The position numbers and the translations under genes are program-made. DNA of 64,000 nt from the NCBI RefSeq assembly GCF_014649775.1, contig NZ_BMTR01000012.1:232343-296342 (forward strand), read 5' to 3'. Shown here in pieces: positions 15,884 to 24,662 of the stretch (positions are counted from its first letter, which is position 1; each line of letters opens with the position of its first letter). The notes under the pieces were generated by a model. The model did not search any database, had not been told where the DNA came from, and saw only the letters and a program-made list of their open reading frames with translations. This stretch comes from Streptomyces longisporoflavus (lineage in GTDB: Bacteria > Actinomycetota > Actinomycetes > Streptomycetales > Streptomycetaceae).

Positions 15884-17974
15884 ATGTCAGAGAGCAAGCG
15901 CAAGCAGCACGAGCGCAGGGCGAGGCACCGCAGGCGCCACCCGGGCCTGACGGTCGGGATCGCGGTCGCCATGGCGGCAGCGGCGGGTCTGACGTACGGC
16001 ACGGCTTTCGGGATCTTCGGCGAGGACGCGCAGCCGAAGGCCGCGGCGACCACATTGGCCGGCACCGGCGATGCCGCCGACGGCTTCGCCTCGGTCAACG
16101 CGCTGGGCCAGAACGGCACCTACGGCGGCCGCGACGGCAAGACGGTCACCGTGAAAACCCTCGCGGACCTGGAGAAATACGCGACGGCCGCCGACCCCTA
16201 CGTCATCGTCGTGGCCGCGACGATCAAGGTGGACCCCAAGGGCAAGGAGATCAAGGTCGCGTCGGACAAGACGATCGTCGGCTCCGGCACGTCGGGCCAG
16301 ATCGTCGGCGGCGGCTTCTTCCTGGGCCAGGGCGTGCACAACGTGATCATCCGGAACCTCACCATCCGGGACTCGTACGCGGGCACGTGGAACGACAAGG
16401 AGCACGACTTCGACGCCGTACAGATGGACGGCGCACACCACGTGTGGATCGATCACAACGACCTGCGGCACATGGCGGACGGCCTGATAGACAGCCGCAA
16501 GGACACGACCTACCTGACGGTGTCCTGGAACAAACTGAGCGACAACAACAAGACCTTCGGCATCGGCTGGACCGAGAACACGACGGCCGACATCACGGTC
16601 CACCACAACTGGTTCCGCGAGACGGAGCAGCGCAACCCGTCCACGGACAACGTCGCCCACGCGCACCTCTACAACAACTACTTGCAGGATGTCGCGGGCA
16701 CGGACATCACGTCCTCGTACGGGAACTACTCGCGGGGGAACACGCGGATGGTCCTGGAGAACAGCTACTTCGAGGGCATCGACAACCCGGTCACCAAGGA
16801 CAGCACGGCCTCGATCGTGCAGCGCGGAAATGTCTTCGCGGGAACGAGCGGCCGCAACGAGAGCGGCGGCACGGCGTTCGACCCGAAGAGCTTCTACGAC
16901 TACACGCCGGACAAGGGTGCGGACGTCCCGTCGAAGGTGAAGACGGGCGCGGGCCCGCGCAAGACGATCGGCGGCGCCACGCCGGCCAAGAACGCCACGC
17001 CGGCCAAGAACGCCGCCGAGACCACCCTCACCGTGGGAAAGGACGGCAACGCGCAGTACAAGACGGTCCAGTCGGCGGTAAACGCGATCCCCGCGAACAA
17101 CGCCTCCCGGGTCACCGTCGCCATCGCACCGGGCACGTACCGCGAAACGGTCAAGATCCCCTCCGACAAGCCGCACGTCACGCTCCGGGGCACGGGCGGC
17201 AGCCGCAAGGACACGGTCATCGTGTACGACAACGCGGCGGGCACCCCGAAGCCGGACGGCTCGGGCACGTACGGCACGTCGGGCAGCGCGACGGTAGCCG
17301 TGGAGGCGGACGACTTCCAGGCGCGCAACCTCACCATCTCGAACGACTTCGACGAGAAGGCGAACCAGAACCTGTCCGGCCACCAGGCGGTGGCCCTGCG
17401 TACGGCGGCCGACAAGGCGTTCCTGGACAGCGTGATCGTGGAGGGCGACCAGGACACGCTGCTCCTGGACACGGCATCGAAGGCGAAGCTGGGCAGGGCC
17501 TACATCCGCAATTCGTACATTGTGGGCAACACGGACTTCATCTTCGGCCGGGCGACGGCGGTGGTGGACCGCTCGGTGATCACCCTCAAGAAGCGCTGGG
17601 ACGGCACCTCACAGGGTTACGTCACCGCGCCGAGCACGGCGCCGGACCGCAAGGGCTTCCTGATCACGAACACCACGGTGAACGGTGACGTGTCGGCACG
17701 CAGCTTCTACCTGGGCCGCAACTGGCACGCGGGCGGCGACGCGACGCTGGACCCGCAGACGACGGTTCGCGACTCGACCCTGAGCGGCGCCATCAAGGCG
17801 ACCCCGTGGACGGACATGGGCGGCTTCTCCTGGAAGGACGACCGTTTCGCGGAGTACAAGAACAAGGGCGCGGGCGCGGGCCCGGCAAGCGGCGACCGCC
17901 CGCACCTGACGGACACGCAGGCAGCAAACCAGGAGATCACCGACTGGCTCGGCACCTGGACCCCGACGCCCTGA
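15884..17974 (+). CDS. Secreted pectate lyase-pectin methylesterase fusion
   Basis: A 696-residue bimodular enzyme. A very basic N-terminus and a hydrophobic segment (TVGIAVAMAAAAGLTYG) form a long signal or anchor. Residues about 55-360 are a PL1 pectate lyase with VWIDHND, DGLIDSRKDTTYLTVSWN and the arginine in EQRNPSTDN. An Ala/Lys linker (TPAKNATPAKNA) leads to a CE8 pectinesterase with GTYRETVKIP, EGDQDTLLLD, GNTDFIFGRA and YLGRNWH, so its catalytic Gln, two Asp and Arg are present. De-esterification and cleavage would work in sequence on pectin outside the cell. Start chosen for the AGGGCGGATGAGG upstream, and ATG 15875 is an alternative. Confidence 0.9.
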   Translation: MSESKRKQHERRARHRRRHPGLTVGIAVAMAAAAGLTYGTAFGIFGEDAQPKAAATTLAGTGDAADGFASVNALGQNGTYGGRDGKTVTVKTLADLEKYATAADPYVIVVAATIKVDPKGKEIKVASDKTIVGSGTSGQIVGGGFFLGQGVHNVIIRNLTIRDSYAGTWNDKEHDFDAVQMDGAHHVWIDHNDLRHMADGLIDSRKDTTYLTVSWNKLSDNNKTFGIGWTENTTADITVHHNWFRETEQRNPSTDNVAHAHLYNNYLQDVAGTDITSSYGNYSRGNTRMVLENSYFEGIDNPVTKDSTASIVQRGNVFAGTSGRNESGGTAFDPKSFYDYTPDKGADVPSKVKTGAGPRKTIGGATPAKNATPAKNAAETTLTVGKDGNAQYKTVQSAVNAIPANNASRVTVAIAPGTYRETVKIPSDKPHVTLRGTGGSRKDTVIVYDNAAGTPKPDGSGTYGTSGSATVAVEADDFQARNLTISNDFDEKANQNLSGHQAVALRTAADKAFLDSVIVEGDQDTLLLDTASKAKLGRAYIRNSYIVGNTDFIFGRATAVVDRSVITLKKRWDGTSQGYVTAPSTAPDRKGFLITNTTVNGDVSARSFYLGRNWHAGGDATLDPQTTVRDSTLSGAIKATPWTDMGGFSWKDDRFAEYKNKGAGAGPASGDRPHLTDTQAANQEITDWLGTWTPTP

Positions 17975-18074
17975 GCAGCGCCACCTCCGCCCCCCTGAGC
18001 AGGCGCCACCTCCGACCCCCTGAGCAGGCGCCGCCCGCTTCCGTGAGCAGCACGGCCCCTGATTCCCCGAGCAG
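17972..18074 (+). repeat. Degenerate ~24-bp tandem repeat after the pectinase stop
   Basis: The heptamer (T/C)GAGCAG recurs at 17972, 17996, 18021, 18044 and 18068, each followed by a GCGCC or ACGGCC block. The first copy contains the pectinase stop codon. It may be a slippage product. No hairpin is obvious. Confidence 0.6.
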
Positions 18075-18158
18075 CACGGCCCCGGCCGGACACCAGCACG
18101 CCGCCCCCATCCGCTACCCTGTCTGAAACCGCCATCCGTGGCGGCAACAGCCAGCCCC

Positions 18159-18231
18159 GCCTTCGTAGCTCAGGGGATAGAGCACCGCTCTCCTAAAGCG
18201 GGTGTCGCAGGTTCGAATCCTGCCGGGGGCA
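18159..18231 (+). tRNA. tRNA-Arg (anticodon CCU)
   Basis: A complete 73-nt cloverleaf. The acceptor GCCTTCG pairs with CGGGGGC using two G-U pairs. The D arm GCTC...GAGC, the anticodon stem CCGCT/AGCGG with loop CTCCTAA, a 5-nt variable loop and the T arm GCAGG-TTCGAAT-CCTGC follow. The anticodon is CCU, reading AGG. The 3' CCA is not encoded. No direct repeat of the 3' end, integrase or other sign of an inserted element was found nearby. Confidence 0.97.
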
Positions 18232-18240
18232 CAGCGGTAA

Positions 18241-18280
18241 GGGCCGGCCCAGAGGTTTGATCCTCTGGGCCGGCCCTTTT
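18241..18280 (+). terminator. Strong rho-independent terminator after tRNA-Arg
   Basis: A perfect 15-bp stem (18241-18255 with 18262-18276) with a 6-nt loop is followed by TTTT. It starts 10 bp beyond the tRNA, so it ends the tRNA transcript. Confidence 0.95.
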
Positions 18281-18281
18281 G

Positions 18282-18636
18282 TATGTCCCGTTGCGGGCCC
18301 CGCGGGGCGTACGAGCCTGTCGTGCGAGCCCGCGTGCTGCTGAGGGCGCCCGCGCACCGCTGTGGCGTTCGCACATTCAACCTGTGTTGAGTGCCTCGCC
18401 CCGGGAACACGTGAGGTGACATGGACTCCCATGGCGGCCCGGGGCACACCCGAATGGCTCGGCCGCCGTGGTTGAGGCGGGCCGGCCGCGGCCGAGGGGA
18501 GCCGCCGCGGCCGGGCACTGCCCCTCCCCCTAAAGGCGCAGCCCCCCACTCCCCCGATCCCCCCCGCCGTCCTTGTTACGACCCCCTAATACCCTTCCGG
18601 CCAACCCCCGCACCCTCCCCCTCCCTCTCCCCCAGC
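18282..18636. other. Intergenic region before the class A PBP gene
   Basis: These 355 bp hold no supported gene. The PBP frame is open from an ATG at 18421 that has a good GAGGTGAC before it. However, the stretch uses rare codons (CTA, ATA) and encodes a Pro/Arg-rich sequence without family character, so I treat it as untranslated leader, with some doubt. Confidence 0.4.
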
Positions 18637-20691
18637 ATGGGGACACACACGCAGCGGAAGCCGGCGCGCAAGTCCAGGAACCCCCGCGCCCGGAGCCGGA
18701 AGCCGACTCGTCACCGCCTCCGGAGTCTTCGCCGCCCGCACCGCCTCATCGACTACCCCCGGCACGGCAGACGCGGGGTCCGGCGCTGGCTGCCCTCCTG
18801 GCGGCAGTGGGCCGGTGTGCTCGGCCTCGTCGTCTCGGGCGGCGTCTGCCTTTTCGCCTTCGTGTACGCGGCCGTCGACATCCCCGACGAGAACGCAGCC
18901 GCCCGGCGCGAGGCCAACGTCTACTACTGGGCCGACGGCACCCAGATGGTCAGCACCGGCGAGGTGAACAGGCAGAACATCCGGCTCTCGGAGATTCCCG
19001 ATGCCGTCGAGAGCGCCGTCATCGCCGCCGAGAACGACACCTTCTACAGCGACTCCGGCGTCTCGCCCAAGGGCCTGGCCCGCGCCGCCGTCAACATGGT
19101 CCGCGGCCAGGAGACGCAGGGCGGGTCCACGATCACCCAGCAGTACGTGAAGAACACCTACCTCTCCCAGGACCAGACGGTGACCCGCAAGGTGAAGGAG
19201 TTCGTCATCGCGTTGAAGGTGGACCAGCGCAAGAGCAAGCGGGACATCTTGCAGGGCTACCTCAACACCAGCTGGTTCGGACGCGGCGCCTACGGCATCG
19301 AAGCCGCCGCCCACGCCTACTACGGAATCCCCGCCAAGGATCTCGACGCCAGTCAGGGTGCCGCCCTCGCCGCCCTCCTGAAGGGCGCCGAGCAGTACGA
19401 CCCCGCCGCGAGCCGCGCCAACCACCGGCGATCCGTGGCGCGTTGGGAGTGGATACTCGACCGGCAGGTCAAGGCCGGGCTCATGAAGCCCTCGGTGCGC
19501 GCCGGGTTCACGACCTATCCCGAACCCCACAAGGAGTCCCGGGCCACCAGTCTCGGCGGGCAGACCGGCTATCTCGTCGATGTCGCGAACAAGTACATCA
19601 AGCAGCACACCTCCCTCACCGACAAGGACCTCGCCCTCGGCGGCTACAAGATCAACACCACCTTCGACAAGGAGAAGGTGCGGCGCCTGAAGGGCTCGGT
19701 CGAGCGCGTCCTTGACCGTGACATCGACCCGGAGAAGCGCGCCGCCGACAAGGGCGTACAGGTGGGCGCCGCCTCCGTGCGACCGGCCGACGGCGCCATC
19801 GTCGCCCTGTACGGAGGCGCCGACGCCACCAAGCACTTCACCAACAACGCCGACACCTCCGGCGTCCCCGTCGGCTCCGCCTTCAAGCCCTTCGTCCTGG
19901 CCTCCGCCCTTGAGCACGGCACTCACGGCACCCCCAGTACCCGCGGGGCTCGTGCGGCTGCGGAGCGCGCCATCCCCTGGCAGGCGGTGTCGGCCGAGAG
20001 CTTCTACGACGACAGCGGCCGCCTCCTGGATCCCGCCGCCCCAGCCGCCGCCGGCAGCGGCATCGACGGGCCGGACGCCTCTCACCCCACCCTCCGCCAA
20101 GCCATGGCGAAAGGCGGCAACGCCACCTACGTACGTCTCGGCGAGGACGTCGGGCGGGAGCGGGTGCGGCGTACCGCCATCGCCTCCGGGCTGCTCGAAG
20201 GGAGCATGGCGCGCCTGGACAAGACCTTCCCCATCGGTACGTCGACCCCGAGCGCGATCCGCATGGCCGGTGCCTACGGCACCTTCGTCAATCACGGCCT
20301 CCACCACGAGCCCTACTCCGTGACCAAGGTCGTCAAGGACGGCACGCCCGTCGACGGGCTCGCGCGGCCCGGTGCGCGGCGCGCCCTTGATCCGGACGTG
20401 GCCGACGAGACCGCCGACGCGATGCGGGGTGTCGGCACGGCGTCCGTCGACCGGGCGGTCGTCGCCGGGCGCACCGGCGACCAGGACCGCCTGCGGTCGG
20501 CCTGGTTCACGGCCGCCACCGAGGAGTTGTCGACGTCCGTGACGATGTTCCGGACCAGCCCCGACGAACCGCAGCTGCTGCCCATGGCGGGCGTGGGCGG
20601 GGCCGCGTCGCAGCACGGGAACGTCTTTCCCGTACGTATCTGGCGGGATTACGGGATTACGGGATCGCCTGAAGGCGGCAGCTCCCCGTAG
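18637..20691 (+). CDS. Class A penicillin-binding protein with altered transpeptidase motifs
   Basis: A 684-residue bifunctional-type PBP. A basic cytoplasmic tail and one TM (WAGVLGLVVSGGVCLFAFVYA) precede a GT51 glycosyltransferase with AAENDTFY and QGGSTITQQYVKNTYL intact. The transpeptidase domain keeps SxxK as GSAFKPF, but SxN reads GGN in AKGGNATYV, and KTG reads RTG in AGRTGDQ. Glycan polymerisation should work, while D,D-transpeptidation may be weak or lost. The start at 18637 (MGTHTQRK) lacks a ribosome binding site, and 18421 is the alternative. It probably acts in the septum or spore wall, which is inference. Confidence 0.85.
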   Translation: MGTHTQRKPARKSRNPRARSRKPTRHRLRSLRRPHRLIDYPRHGRRGVRRWLPSWRQWAGVLGLVVSGGVCLFAFVYAAVDIPDENAAARREANVYYWADGTQMVSTGEVNRQNIRLSEIPDAVESAVIAAENDTFYSDSGVSPKGLARAAVNMVRGQETQGGSTITQQYVKNTYLSQDQTVTRKVKEFVIALKVDQRKSKRDILQGYLNTSWFGRGAYGIEAAAHAYYGIPAKDLDASQGAALAALLKGAEQYDPAASRANHRRSVARWEWILDRQVKAGLMKPSVRAGFTTYPEPHKESRATSLGGQTGYLVDVANKYIKQHTSLTDKDLALGGYKINTTFDKEKVRRLKGSVERVLDRDIDPEKRAADKGVQVGAASVRPADGAIVALYGGADATKHFTNNADTSGVPVGSAFKPFVLASALEHGTHGTPSTRGARAAAERAIPWQAVSAESFYDDSGRLLDPAAPAAAGSGIDGPDASHPTLRQAMAKGGNATYVRLGEDVGRERVRRTAIASGLLEGSMARLDKTFPIGTSTPSAIRMAGAYGTFVNHGLHHEPYSVTKVVKDGTPVDGLARPGARRALDPDVADETADAMRGVGTASVDRAVVAGRTGDQDRLRSAWFTAATEELSTSVTMFRTSPDEPQLLPMAGVGGAASQHGNVFPVRIWRDYGITGSPEGGSSP

Positions 20692-20743
20692 CTCATCCTC
20701 AGGTCTCTTCCCCTGGCCGCCGAACCACTGCCATCGTTCCGAT

Positions 20744-21385
20744 ATGTATCCCTATGGGCCGCCGCCCGGGCCGTCGCCCCGCATCGACTCGGCGGAACTG
20801 CGGCCGCGTCGGCGGTGGTTCGTCTTCGCGGGTCTTATCGCGGCGGTGTGCGTGGGCATCGGCATCGTGAGCTTCGTGATGACGCTGACCTCGACGGTGG
20901 ACTCCGTCGACGACGACAGGGCGTTCGCGAGCGGGCGGTCCGTGACGCTGCGGATCGGACCCGACGACGACGCCGCCATCTACGTACGCAGCCCGTTCGT
21001 CGCCCGGGCGCACTGCGAGGTGATCTCCGGGCCTGCCGGCTCCGCGCCGCGCGTGACCACGCCCGACAGCACCTTCACCGTGACCAAGGGCAGCGTCGAG
21101 TGGCAGCGGGTCTTCGTGCTCAAGGCGGACACGGCCGCGGAGTACGGCGTGACGTGCGACGACCCGCGGGGCGCCCTCATCTTCGCGCCCGGCGACGACG
21201 CCGACTTCGCCTCCTTCGTCGGCGGCATAGTCGTGACCGTGGTCGTGCCGCTCCTCGGCCTCCTGGCTGGCGCCGGCATCGCGATCATCGTCGGGGTACG
21301 ACGCGGCAGGCACCGCCGGTGGCTGGAGGCGCAGGTGTACTACGGCCACCGGGGCGCCCCACCGGCCACGAACGGGACCGGTTGA
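20744..21385 (+). CDS. Small two-TM membrane protein of unknown function
   Basis: A 213-residue protein I do not recognise. A Pro-rich N-terminus precedes one TM (WFVFAGLIAAVCVGIGIVSFVM, about residues 24-45). About 120 outward-facing residues with two cysteines (HCEV and VTCDD) could form a disulphide-bonded beta domain. A second TM (about 160-188) follows, with an Arg-rich tail. GC codon bias supports it as a real gene. No ribosome binding site is obvious at the ATG. It lies 52 bp after the PBP gene in the same direction and may be co-transcribed. Confidence 0.6.
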   Translation: MYPYGPPPGPSPRIDSAELRPRRRWFVFAGLIAAVCVGIGIVSFVMTLTSTVDSVDDDRAFASGRSVTLRIGPDDDAAIYVRSPFVARAHCEVISGPAGSAPRVTTPDSTFTVTKGSVEWQRVFVLKADTAAEYGVTCDDPRGALIFAPGDDADFASFVGGIVVTVVVPLLGLLAGAGIAIIVGVRRGRHRRWLEAQVYYGHRGAPPATNGTG

Positions 21386-21474
21386 CCTCGCCCCGGGGCG
21401 GTTGACCTTGCCCCAGGGGCAGAGCCCATCGTCCCGCGTGCCGGGCGAAGGGCCCGGTGACGGAGGATGCCCCC

Positions 21475-22380
21475 ATGGACGCGCACGCACCGCACGACGG
21501 CTCGGCGGACGGCGAACAGCTGCTCACCATCGGCGAGTTCGCCGCCCGGGCGCGGCTCTCGCCCAAGGCCCTGCGCCTGTACGACCGCCTCGGCCTGCTG
21601 ACCCCCGCGTACGTCGACGGGTCCACCGGCTACCGCCACTACCGCCCCGCCCAGGTGGAAGACGCCCGCACCGTCGTCCTGCTGCGCCGTCTCGGCATGC
21701 CGCTCGCGGACATCGCCGCGACGGTACGGCTCGACGGCGAGGGAGCGGGGCAGGCGGTCGCCGCGTACTGGGCGGGTGTCGAGGAGCGGCACGCCGAGCA
21801 GCGCACGCTCGTGGGGTACCTCCGTGGACGACTGTCCGGAAGAGGTTGTGAGATGTACGAGAAGGATTTCGAGATCAAGACCGTCGACGTGCCGGAGCAG
21901 TACGTGATCTGCGAGAGCAGGCACCTGCTCGCGGAGGAGCTGCCCGTCTGGATCGGCGCGGCGACGCAGCGTCTGGAGGAGGCGGCCGAGCGCGAGTGCG
22001 GCGGCGTCGCGGCCCCGGCGTTCGTCGTCTACCACTCCGAGGTGACCCAGGACAGCGACGGCCCCGCGGAGGCCTGTGTCCCGGTCAGGGACGCGGAGGC
22101 GGCGCGGGCGTGGGCGCGGCGGGCGGGCCGGGAACGGGGCACCGGCTTCCGCGTGGAGCCCGCCCACCGGCTCGCCTACACCCGGATCACCAAGGCGCAG
22201 GTCTCCTATCCGCAGATCATCGGCGCGTTCGACGCGGTGGAGGCGTGGGTGGCGCGCGAGGGGCTGCGGGTCGCGGGGGCGTGCCGCGAGATCTACTTCG
22301 TGGAGTGGGACGCGGCCGGTCCTCAGGACCAGGTGTGCGACGTGGCGTTCCCGGTGACCGCGGCGGCCGGGACGGCGTGA
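21475..22380 (+). CDS. MerR family regulator with GyrI-like effector domain
   Basis: A 301-residue BmrR-like regulator. The N-terminal winged helix (LTIGEFAARARLSPKALRLYDRLGLL, about residues 16-41) and YRHYRPAQVEDAR are typical MerR. A helical linker leads to a GyrI-like ligand-binding domain from about residue 130 (FEIKTVDVPEQYVICESRHL to EIYFVEWDAAGPQDQVCDVAFPV). Such proteins activate drug-exporter promoters by twisting a 19-20 bp spacer on binding cationic drugs. No exporter is adjacent. The start ATG has GGAGG 9 nt upstream. A GTG at 21457 is less likely. Confidence 0.85.
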   Translation: MDAHAPHDGSADGEQLLTIGEFAARARLSPKALRLYDRLGLLTPAYVDGSTGYRHYRPAQVEDARTVVLLRRLGMPLADIAATVRLDGEGAGQAVAAYWAGVEERHAEQRTLVGYLRGRLSGRGCEMYEKDFEIKTVDVPEQYVICESRHLLAEELPVWIGAATQRLEEAAERECGGVAAPAFVVYHSEVTQDSDGPAEACVPVRDAEAARAWARRAGRERGTGFRVEPAHRLAYTRITKAQVSYPQIIGAFDAVEAWVAREGLRVAGACREIYFVEWDAAGPQDQVCDVAFPVTAAAGTA

Positions 22381-22430
22381 GCCGGTAGCGGGAGCAGGGC
22401 GTCAGGAGCAGGACGTCGGGAGCAGGGTGC

Positions 22431-22459
22431 GGCGGGCGGGGAGAAGGTCCCTGCCCGCC
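22431..22459. terminator. Hairpin between convergent merR and membrane-protein genes
   Basis: GGCGGGCGGGGA (22431-22442) pairs with TCCCTGCCCGCC (22448-22459) with one G-T pair. A near copy of GGGGAGA(A/C)GGTCCCTGCCCGCCG follows at about 22471-22493. It probably serves as a bidirectional terminator. Confidence 0.6.
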
Positions 22460-22503
22460 GTACACGCGACGGGGAGACGGTCCCTGCCCGCCGCACGCAC
22501 CTC

Positions 22504-24363
22504 TTATCGCAGGCTCTCCTGCATCTCCTCGGGGCAGGCCGTGCCGCGCGGGAGCTGGTAGGGCGCGCCGAGACGGTAGACGCCGGGGCCGGGGGCGATC
22601 AGCTCGGTCCACTTGTCGCCCTCGGCGTCCTCTTCCGCCTCCATCAGGCAGCCGTTGACGTTGTCGAACTTCTTGGGGGCGTTCTCGTCGAGCTCCCCCT
22701 GCCACTTGGACTCCTCGGTCTCCTTCGGCGCCTCCACGCCCTTGCCCTCGGCGTCGACGATGCTGAGCCACGGCGAGTACGGGACGCGGATCAGGACGCG
22801 ACCCGCCTTCTTCACCTCGATCGTCATGCCGCCCGCCTCGGCACGGTCGACGACCGCGGGCGGATCGGCGAGCGGCGTCGGGTCGGTGACCTCGTACAGC
22901 TGCCAGTTGGAGTCCACCCACACCTGCTTCAGATACGGCAGGCCCCGCTCGATCAGCGCGGCCTCGCGCTTGCCGCCGTCGCCGTCGGGCTCTCCGTTGG
23001 GCACCACGACGTAGTGCACGGCCCAGCGCTTGAGCCACTCGTGGTAGTTCGCGGAGTTGAGGGTGTCGTCGTAGAAGAGGGGGTTGCGCTCCATGTCCGC
23101 CTGGCGGTTCCAGCCGCGGGCGAGGTTCACGTACGGGGAGAGGGCGGAGGCCTCTCGGTGGCTGCGGGCGGGGACGACCTCGACGCGGCCCTTCTCGGCG
23201 CCGACCTCCTGGAGCTCGTTGACGAGCGGCGCGAGCTCACGCGTCCAGGAGGCAACGGGCGTGGTGTGCACCGCGTCGTCGCCCGCCTTGAATCCGACCC
23301 AGCCGACGAAGCCGACGAGCGCCACGACGACCACGTACCACTTGCGGGTCTTCGGTACGGCGAACGGCAGGGCGGCGAGCAGCAGGACGGCCGAGAAGGA
23401 CATCGCGAGCCGGGTGATGTTGGAGCCGATCTGCGAGTTGATCAGCCAGACGCCGAGCACGAAGGCCGCGTACACGACGGTGGTGATCCGTACCGTCTTC
23501 CACTCCTTCGGTACGGCGAAGTAGACGAACGCGGAGTAGAGCAGCGGCAGCGAGGCGGAGCCGAACGACATCGGCTGCGTGCCGGAGAAGGGGAAGAGCC
23601 ACGCGGACAGGCCGACGACGACGGCGGGCGCGAGGCCGAGCGCGTACGCGCCGGGGTAGCGCTTGCTGAGGAACAGCGCGACGGCGACCATGCCCACGAA
23701 GAGCCCGGCCACCGGGCTTCCCATGGTGGCGAGGGCCGCGAAGGGCGCCGCCACCAGGGCCTTCGCCCAGCGCTTGTAGCGCCAGCGGTAGGGCCAGCAG
23801 AAGACCGCGGCGACCGCCATGAGCGCGAACATCTGGCCGAGGCCGTACGTCACGCGGCCCGACACCGCGTTGCAGAACAGGGCGAAGACACCCGCGAGCG
23901 CGGGCCACAGCGGCTGCTTCACCGCGCGGCTGCGGATCAGGATCATCGTGAGCAGGGCGGCGGAGAGCGTCCCGGCGATCATCATCGTGGTCCGGACGCC
24001 GAGCACCGACATCAGATACGGCGATACGACGCTGTACGACACCGGGTGCATTCCGCCGTACCAGGCGAGGTTGTACGCGGAGTCGGGGTGCCGGCCGACG
24101 AACTCGGCCCAGGCGTCCTGCGCGGCGAGGTCGCCGCCGCTGTTGGCGAAGACGAAGAACCACACGATGTGCAGGACGGCCGCGGTACCGGTCGCGATGG
24201 TCACGGGGTGGCGCAGGAACCGCTTCCAGGCGGGCGCGTCCTCGGGTTCGACGGGGGCGCTGCGCTGGGCGGGCAGGTGTATTCGCGCCCCGGTGCGGGT
24301 GGCGCCACCGGTGCCGGAATCAGGATCTGCGTCGTCGGCTCGCGTCGGCTCCGCTGTGGCCAC
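22504..24363 (-). CDS. Polytopic membrane protein, possibly GT-C-like
   Basis: A 619-residue protein with about 10 hydrophobic segments in the first two thirds (from TIATGTAAVLHIVWFFVFA to WYVVVVALVGFVGWVGF), then a soluble C-terminal domain of about 230 residues. A short hydrophilic loop after TM1 (AYNLAWYGGMHPVSYSVVSP) and the C-terminal soluble domain resemble GT-C glycosyltransferase architecture, but I see no convincing catalytic DD/DE motif, so the function is open. The GTG at 24363 has GGGGAG 8 nt upstream. The 80-residue in-frame extension beyond it is not membrane-protein-like. Confidence 0.6.
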   Translation of the reverse strand: MATAEPTRADDADPDSGTGGATRTGARIHLPAQRSAPVEPEDAPAWKRFLRHPVTIATGTAAVLHIVWFFVFANSGGDLAAQDAWAEFVGRHPDSAYNLAWYGGMHPVSYSVVSPYLMSVLGVRTTMMIAGTLSAALLTMILIRSRAVKQPLWPALAGVFALFCNAVSGRVTYGLGQMFALMAVAAVFCWPYRWRYKRWAKALVAAPFAALATMGSPVAGLFVGMVAVALFLSKRYPGAYALGLAPAVVVGLSAWLFPFSGTQPMSFGSASLPLLYSAFVYFAVPKEWKTVRITTVVYAAFVLGVWLINSQIGSNITRLAMSFSAVLLLAALPFAVPKTRKWYVVVVALVGFVGWVGFKAGDDAVHTTPVASWTRELAPLVNELQEVGAEKGRVEVVPARSHREASALSPYVNLARGWNRQADMERNPLFYDDTLNSANYHEWLKRWAVHYVVVPNGEPDGDGGKREAALIERGLPYLKQVWVDSNWQLYEVTDPTPLADPPAVVDRAEAGGMTIEVKKAGRVLIRVPYSPWLSIVDAEGKGVEAPKETEESKWQGELDENAPKKFDNVNGCLMEAEEDAEGDKWTELIAPGPGVYRLGAPYQLPRGTACPEEMQESLR

Positions 24364-24662
24364 TTGCGGCACTCCCCGTGTCGTTCTGTCCGTCCGGGGG
24401 GCCGTGCCAGGAGGTCCGTCCCGGAACACCCCGTCGCTCAGCCCCGGCGTACTCCCCCGAACTTGTGACGCTAGCACGCACCGCCCGGCGGGGGCCGGGG
24501 GCGGTGGGTCCCTCCGGGCGGGTCCGGCCGAGCACGGCCGAAGCGTGACCAAAGCGCGGCCAAAGCACGGGCGTGGGCGGCGGCTTGCGCCACCGCCCAC
24601 GCCTTCGTACTGCTATTGCTACTGCCGTTGCTGTCGCGTACCGCTGCTGCTGGTGCGGGTGC
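24364..24662. other. Intergenic region with hairpin downstream of the carboxypeptidase gene
   Basis: No gene is seen in these 299 bp. An 11-bp perfect stem, GGCGTGGGCGG (24570-24580) with CCGCCCACGCC (24593-24603), lies about 60 bp beyond the carboxypeptidase stop codon and is a plausible terminator. The rest is promoter and leader of the membrane-protein gene. Confidence 0.5.

Noticed and set aside
18159..18231. Attachment site of an integrated element at tRNA-Arg
   Set aside because: No integrase, no repeated tRNA 3' end and no change of gene content nearby.
18421..18636. N-terminal extension of the PBP from ATG 18421
   Set aside because: It has a decent ribosome binding site, but rare codons and a Pro/Arg-rich sequence argue against translation. 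Kept only as an alternative start.
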